From NCBI RefSeq assembly GCF_020709055.1, contig NZ_JAJFCK010000014.1, positions 9,911 through 73,910 of the forward strand: a DNA stretch of 64,000 nucleotides, in the 5' to 3' direction. The position numbers and the translations under genes are program-made. Of the stretch, positions 60,269-64,000 are shown one piece after another. The DNA comes from Ruminococcus callidus (lineage in GTDB: Bacteria; Bacillota; Clostridia; Oscillospirales; Ruminococcaceae). How positions within the stretch are numbered: position 1 is the stretch's first letter; each line of letters starts with the position of its first letter. Under the pieces are notes generated by a model, which ran no database searches, was not told the DNA's origin, and was given only the letters and a program-made list of their open reading frames with translations.

Positions 60269-60297
60269 ATTATATCACAATCATCTAAAAAAGTCAA
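60269..60297 (-). promoter_or_regulatory. Promoter of the sortase-like gene
   Basis: The minus strand has TTGACT (60297-60292), a 17-base spacer and TATAAT (60274-60269). The leader is about 45 bases. Confidence 0.85.
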
Positions 60298-60344
60298 CAG
60301 TTTTTTCGAAGTTGTAGAAAAAAATACCGCATTGTAAAATCCGG

Positions 60345-60387
60345 AAAAAAGAACGGGAATCCTGCGCTGCTGCGGGATTCCCGTTTG
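60345..60387 (-). terminator. Terminator of mntP
   Basis: The minus strand has ACAAACGGGAATCC, a GC-rich loop, GGATTCCCGTT, then CTTTTTT. It lies just after the mntP stop. Confidence 0.85.
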
Positions 60388-60393
60388 TATTGG

Positions 60394-60969
60394 TTACTGA
60401 TGTTCGATGAGATGTTCCGCCAGAATCTTCACGCCGATGAGAATCAGCACCAGTCCGCCGGCAATCTCCGCCTTTTTCTGAAAGCGGTTGCCAAACCGGT
60501 TGCCGATCCACACGCCGGCAAAGGAGATGACCAGTGTCGTCACGCCGATGATGGAGATGGAGCTCCAGATGTTGACGTCCAGACAGGCAAAGGCAATTCC
60601 CACCGCCAGCGCATCAATGGACGTGGCGATTGCCAGCATGAAGAGTTCCCGATGATCCAGCCTGCGCTCCGCCGACTCCTGTTCCCCGTCCTCTTTTTCG
60701 TGAAAGACATCCCACAGCATCTTGCCGCCGAGAAACGCCAGCAGCACAAATGCGATCCAGTGGTCAAACGCCTGAATGTAACGGGAGAATGACGTTCCCA
60801 GCAGCCAGCCGATCAGCGGCATCAATGCCTGAAACACGCCGAAGTATAGGCTGATGACAAGTGCCTGGTCATAGCGCATCCGGCGCATGCCAAGCCCCTT
60901 ACAGACAGACACCGCAAAGGCATCCATGGACAGCGCAATCGCCGTCAGAAGCAGTTCCACAATTCCCAT
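60394..60969 (-). CDS. mntP: Manganese efflux pump MntP
   Basis: 191 residues from the ATG at 60969, after GAAAGGAAAC; the longer frame to 61119 covers the leader. Six membrane segments in two related halves are seen, with LLLTAIALSMDAFAVSVCKG and FMLAIATSIDALAVGIAFA as the paired S-x-D-A-x-A-V motifs; their acidic residues are the expected Mn2+ sites. GGKMLWDVF lies between. It exports Mn2+ to avoid toxicity. Confidence 0.94.
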   Translation of the reverse strand: MGIVELLLTAIALSMDAFAVSVCKGLGMRRMRYDQALVISLYFGVFQALMPLIGWLLGTSFSRYIQAFDHWIAFVLLAFLGGKMLWDVFHEKEDGEQESAERRLDHRELFMLAIATSIDALAVGIAFACLDVNIWSSISIIGVTTLVISFAGVWIGNRFGNRFQKKAEIAGGLVLILIGVKILAEHLIEHQ

Positions 60970-61010
60970 ATTCCAAAGTTTCCTTTCTCCCGGCGCCAAT
61001 AGGCACATGC

Positions 61011-61048
61011 AAAAGCAGGCTGCGACAGTCGTTTCACAGCCTGCTTTT
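61011..61048 (-). promoter_or_regulatory. Leader hairpin of mntP (possible attenuator)
   Basis: The minus strand reads AAAAGCAGGCTG, about 14 loop bases, then CAGCCTGCTTTT. It lies between the promoter and the ribosome site, in a leader of only about 85 bases. It looks like a terminator in the leader. I do not see the conserved yybP-ykoY manganese riboswitch loops. Confidence 0.6.
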
Positions 61049-61061
61049 ATTCTATGCATCC

Positions 61062-61091
61062 AGTATATCATGCCATTCCGGAGTTTGTCAA
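61062..61091 (-). promoter_or_regulatory. Promoter of mntP
   Basis: The minus strand has TTGACA (61091-61086), an 18-base spacer and TATACT (61067-61062). Confidence 0.82.
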
Positions 61092-61114
61092 GGCAAACTT
61101 TTTTCGGCGGAGAA

Positions 61115-61151
61115 AACAAAAACCGGCACGGTGAACCTCACCGTACCGGTT
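61115..61151 (-). terminator. Terminator of the scaffoldin-like gene
   Basis: The minus strand has AAACCGGTACGGTGAGG, then TTCACCGTGCCGGTTTTTG. It lies 60 bases after the stop. Confidence 0.88.
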
Positions 61152-61210
61152 TGCCGCTTATGCGGCAGATGTCACTTTAATTTTGTCGAATGCCCTTTGG
61201 CATGTGTTGC

Positions 61211-64000
61211 TTATTCAGCCCAGATGGAGCCCTTCAGGGTCTTCAGGGACGGAACAACTTCCGGCCAAGCCATGTTTCTGCCAGCAGCTCTGTAAGAATA
61301 GTACTGGAGGATGTTGAATGCATCGTCCATGGACAGGGTCTTGTTGCCCTCGTTCTTACCAGCAGTGGACTCAGTGTCGACATCAGACAGGAAGTAAGCC
61401 AGCTTCTCCAGGTTCTCATCCTTGCCGTCAGTCAGAATCGGAGTTCTGCCTGCTGCATTGTAAGAATAGTACTGGAGCGTATCGAATGCGTCATCCATAT
61501 CTACGTCGCCATCCAGCTGAGTATCACCCTTGATGCCGATGTAAACCTTCGGCTTCGGAGCGTCTGCCAGAGCCTCGCCGTTGTAGTACGGAGTCATCTC
61601 AACAACACAATATGCCTTGCCTTCCTTCTCGTACAGTTCAGCCGGAGTCTTGCACTCGAATGTGATGTCGTTTGTCACATCGGAGCCATCGCTCAGTGTA
61701 GCCTTCAGCAGGTCTGCATTGTTGAACGGTCTCTCGTCAACGGAGAAGTAGAAGCTTGCATCTGCTACCAGAGAAACGCTAACGGTCTTGTCCTCTTCAG
61801 TGCCCTTGGTAGTGGTTGTGGTTGCTTCGCCAGAGGTGGTTGTGGTTGCTTCGCTAGAGGTGGTAGTTGTTGCAGAAGTTGTAGTAGTAGTAACCTCAGC
61901 GGTTGTGGTAGTAACCTCAGCGGTTGTGGTAGTAACCTCTGCGGTTGTGGTAGTAACCTCTGCGGTTGTGGTAGTTGTAGCTGCGGTGGTTGTTGTTGTG
62001 GTAGCCTCAGTGGTAGAGGTTGTGGTTTCTGCATCCTTGCTTACGATAACACGAATCCAACCATCTTCCAGAGTTACATAGTCGGAGAATACGTTTCTGC
62101 CCTCCGGCTCAGTGCTGTCCAGATACTGGAAGCGCTTGCGGTATGCAGTCTGGCTGCCAGACGGAGCCGGATCGGTACCATCTTCGCTCCACTTTACAGG
62201 GAACTCATAGTAGTAAACGTTCTTTTCTGCGTCATACTGGAGAGTCAGACCGTTTTCAGCTGCAACGGACTTTACAGTAGCCTCGTCCGGAATTGCAATG
62301 CTTACGTTCACTGCAGTACCCTCAGAAGCAGCCGGATTCTCAGCAGTCAGACCAGCCTGGAGTACATAGAAGAACTTACCATCAGTCTTGTAAGAACCAA
62401 GGTTCGACAGGAAGGTGGAGAAGTTGTACAGGTCGCCCATAGAAGCGGATGCATCGCCCCAAGCCAGCTCAACCAGTTCTCTGGTTGCCTTGTCGAAGAC
62501 AACGGTACCCTGGAGACCATAGGACTTGATCGGGTTGCTGATGTTGAACGGCAGATCCAGATCCTCTACAGAACCGCCAACGTAGCCGTCGCCCGGGTTA
62601 GCCCAGATCTTACCGATGGACCATACAGACTTGCCAGCCGGCAGAGGAGCCTGGGTGGTAGTTGTGGTTGCAGCGGTAGTAGCTGCGGTAGAAGCGGTAG
62701 TCTTTTCTGCAGTGGTAGTAGTAGCTGCAGTTGTGGTGGTTGCCTCAGCGGTAGTTGTGGTTGCCTTCGTAGTAGTTGTGGTTGCCTCAGTAGTAGTTGT
62801 GGTTGCCTTCGTAGTAGTTGTGGTTGCCTCAGTAGTAGTTGTGGTTGCCTTAGTAGTAGTAGTTGTGGTTGCCTCAGTGGTAGTTGTGGTTACATCGTCA
62901 ACGTAGATGTTGATAGAACCATCTTCCAGAGTCAGAGCAGTCTTATAAACATCCTGGCTGTCCTCGTTCAGGTACTTATAGCGTGCACGGTCTACGACCT
63001 TGTCGCCGGACATACCCGGATCGGTGCCATCCTCTTCCCACTTTACCGGGAAGATGTAATAAGTTCTGCCGTTCTCATCCGTGCCGGTCTTTACGCCGTA
63101 CTGCTGAGCAACGCTCTTAACGGTTGCCATGTCTGCAACGCTCCAAGTCATGGTAACGATATTCTCGCCATTGTTCGGAGTGCTGTAGGTGGTGCTTGCT
63201 GCGAAGCCCCAGTACAGACGGCCGGTGGTGTTCCACTCGTTCATGTTGAACTGGCCGCCGCTGATGTCATAAGCCTCGCCTGCGCCCATTGCGGTAGCAA
63301 CGCCGAATGCGGACTCAACCAGAATCTTCCGGGTTTCTTCCGGCAGAACCATGGTGCCCTGGAGACCGGTGGAATTGATACCGTCCTTCAGGATAACGCC
63401 CATATCGAACTCTTCTTCGCCAGCTTCTACGAACTTGTCTTCGATCTTCCAAGTGGTCTTGTCGGTCGGAGTCTCATCCATGTAGATGTTGATGGAGCCG
63501 TCTTCCAGAGCCAGAGCAGTCTTGTAAACATCCTGGCTGTCTTCGTTCAGGTACTTATAACGTGCACGGTCTACGACCTTGTCGCCGGACATACCCGGAT
63601 CAGTACCGTCCTCTTCCCACTTTACCGGGAAGCTGTAGTAGGTCTTGCCGTTTGCGTCGGTGCCCTTCTTGACATCGTTCGGATATTCAGCAATTACCTT
63701 TTCGATGGTTGCCTTGTCTGCAACGCTCCAAGTCATGGTAACGATATTCTCGCCATTGTTCGGAGTGCTGTAGGTGGTGCTTGCTGCGAAGCCCCAGTAC
63801 AGACGGCCGGTGGTGTTCCACTCGTTCATGTTGAACTGACCGCCGCTGATGTCGTAAGCTTCGCCTGCGCCCATTGCGGTAGCAACGCCGAATGCGGACT
63901 CAACCAGAATCTTCCGGGTTGCTTCCGGCAGAACCATGGTGCCCTGGAGACCGGTGGAATTGATACCGTCCTTCAGGATAACGCCCATATCGAACTCTTC
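61211..64000 (-). CDS. Scaffoldin-like modular protein with C-terminal dockerin (partial, 5' end off the right edge)
   Basis: 929 codons are visible and the frame is open at the edge. Module order from the edge is: a cohesin-like module (partial), a second almost identical one (WKIEDKFVEAGEEEFDMGV), a Thr-rich linker, a third divergent module (VWSIGKIWANPGDGYVGG), a second Thr-rich linker, a small X-like domain (SFYFSVDERPFNN) and a dockerin. The dockerin has two loops, GDTQLDGDVDMDDAFDTLQY and a longer second one ending LSMDDAFNILQYYSYRAAGR. The two cohesin-like modules repeat with a 585-base period. It should be a secreted assembly protein. The cohesin call is by pattern only. Confidence 0.75.
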   Translation of the reverse strand, partial: EEFDMGVILKDGINSTGLQGTMVLPEATRKILVESAFGVATAMGAGEAYDISGGQFNMNEWNTTGRLYWGFAASTTYSTPNNGENIVTMTWSVADKATIEKVIAEYPNDVKKGTDANGKTYYSFPVKWEEDGTDPGMSGDKVVDRARYKYLNEDSQDVYKTALALEDGSINIYMDETPTDKTTWKIEDKFVEAGEEEFDMGVILKDGINSTGLQGTMVLPEETRKILVESAFGVATAMGAGEAYDISGGQFNMNEWNTTGRLYWGFAASTTYSTPNNGENIVTMTWSVADMATVKSVAQQYGVKTGTDENGRTYYIFPVKWEEDGTDPGMSGDKVVDRARYKYLNEDSQDVYKTALTLEDGSINIYVDDVTTTTTEATTTTTTKATTTTTEATTTTTKATTTTTEATTTTTKATTTTAEATTTTAATTTTAEKTTASTAATTAATTTTTQAPLPAGKSVWSIGKIWANPGDGYVGGSVEDLDLPFNISNPIKSYGLQGTVVFDKATRELVELAWGDASASMGDLYNFSTFLSNLGSYKTDGKFFYVLQAGLTAENPAASEGTAVNVSIAIPDEATVKSVAAENGLTLQYDAEKNVYYYEFPVKWSEDGTDPAPSGSQTAYRKRFQYLDSTEPEGRNVFSDYVTLEDGWIRVIVSKDAETTTSTTEATTTTTTAATTTTTAEVTTTTAEVTTTTAEVTTTTAEVTTTTTSATTTTSSEATTTTSGEATTTTTKGTEEDKTVSVSLVADASFYFSVDERPFNNADLLKATLSDGSDVTNDITFECKTPAELYEKEGKAYCVVEMTPYYNGEALADAPKPKVYIGIKGDTQLDGDVDMDDAFDTLQYYSYNAAGRTPILTDGKDENLEKLAYFLSDVDTESTAGKNEGNKTLSMDDAFNILQYYSYRAAGRNMAWPEVVPSLKTLKGSIWAE

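Noticed and set aside
60970..61061. A yybP-ykoY manganese riboswitch before mntP
   Set aside because: The leader is too short and lacks the paired conserved loops. Only a single terminator-like hairpin is present, reported separately.
61780..62910. Short repeated DNA units that could look like a CRISPR array or a plus-strand Val-rich protein
   Set aside because: They are the ACC/ACA codons of the Thr-rich linkers in the scaffoldin-like gene. Unit lengths vary, there are no unique spacers, and no cas genes are nearby.

Overview
The window looks like chromosome from a cellulolytic gut Firmicute of the Ruminococcus group. I see two dockerin-bearing secreted proteins (16677-18266 and 26737-28332) and, at the right edge, a large modular scaffoldin-like protein with a C-terminal dockerin and Thr-rich linkers. 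Promoters are very uniform: TTGACA, TTGACT or TTGCAA, a 17-base spacer, then TATAAT. Species cannot be proven from sequence alone; a Ruminococcus champanellensis-like organism is my best inference.

Layout. (1) 1-14316, minus strand: a surface-polysaccharide locus in two transcription units. The upstream unit (14284 to 7395) has two GT4 glycosyltransferases, a hexapeptide acetyltransferase, a HAD protein, an EpsG-like polymerase and a GT2, and ends in a terminator. After a 221-bp inverted-repeat element, a second promoter drives a WecF-like transferase, a flippase, an ATP-grasp ligase, a CapK-like adenylating enzyme, a DegT aminotransferase and an acyltransferase that runs off the left edge. 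(2) 14501-18676: tRNA-Pro, citrate synthase and a dockerin/SH3 wall-hydrolase-like protein. (3) 19025-26252: glycogen phosphorylase and a GH13 enzyme, a LytTR/DUF3021 pair, purA. (4) 26737-37017: a dockerin metallopeptidase-like protein; rpsF-ssb-rpsR; then a long plus-strand run thyX-tmk-DUF2156-DJ-1-fthC-mltG-U32 peptidase-lipoprotein. (5) 37087-45704, minus: proline genes proA and proB, which are separated by repeats and a GNAT gene, then a hydroxyacid dehydrogenase, an MFS transporter and an AI-2E family exporter. (6) 46066-51011, minus: folate/methionine genes metF, a detached MetH reactivation domain, a GNAT, a small protein and a short MetH. (7) 51141-61091: an unknown 540-residue protein with ung, then secD-secF, a GDPD with a PPTase, a sortase-B-like protein and mntP. 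(8) 61211-64000: the scaffoldin-like gene.

The most unusual content is in the intergenic DNA. Four families of inverted-repeat elements recur. R1 is a MITE-like element of about 221 bp with 15-bp terminal inverted repeats. R2 is a chain of up to seven hairpins whose stems change sequence in a compensating way between copies. R3 is a palindromic element of about 160 bp that sits at, or within 25 bases of, the stop codon of the preceding gene in all five copies. R4 is a 20-bp palindrome. R2 and R3 are the best candidates for something undescribed. The sortase-like protein also lacks the expected catalytic histidine.
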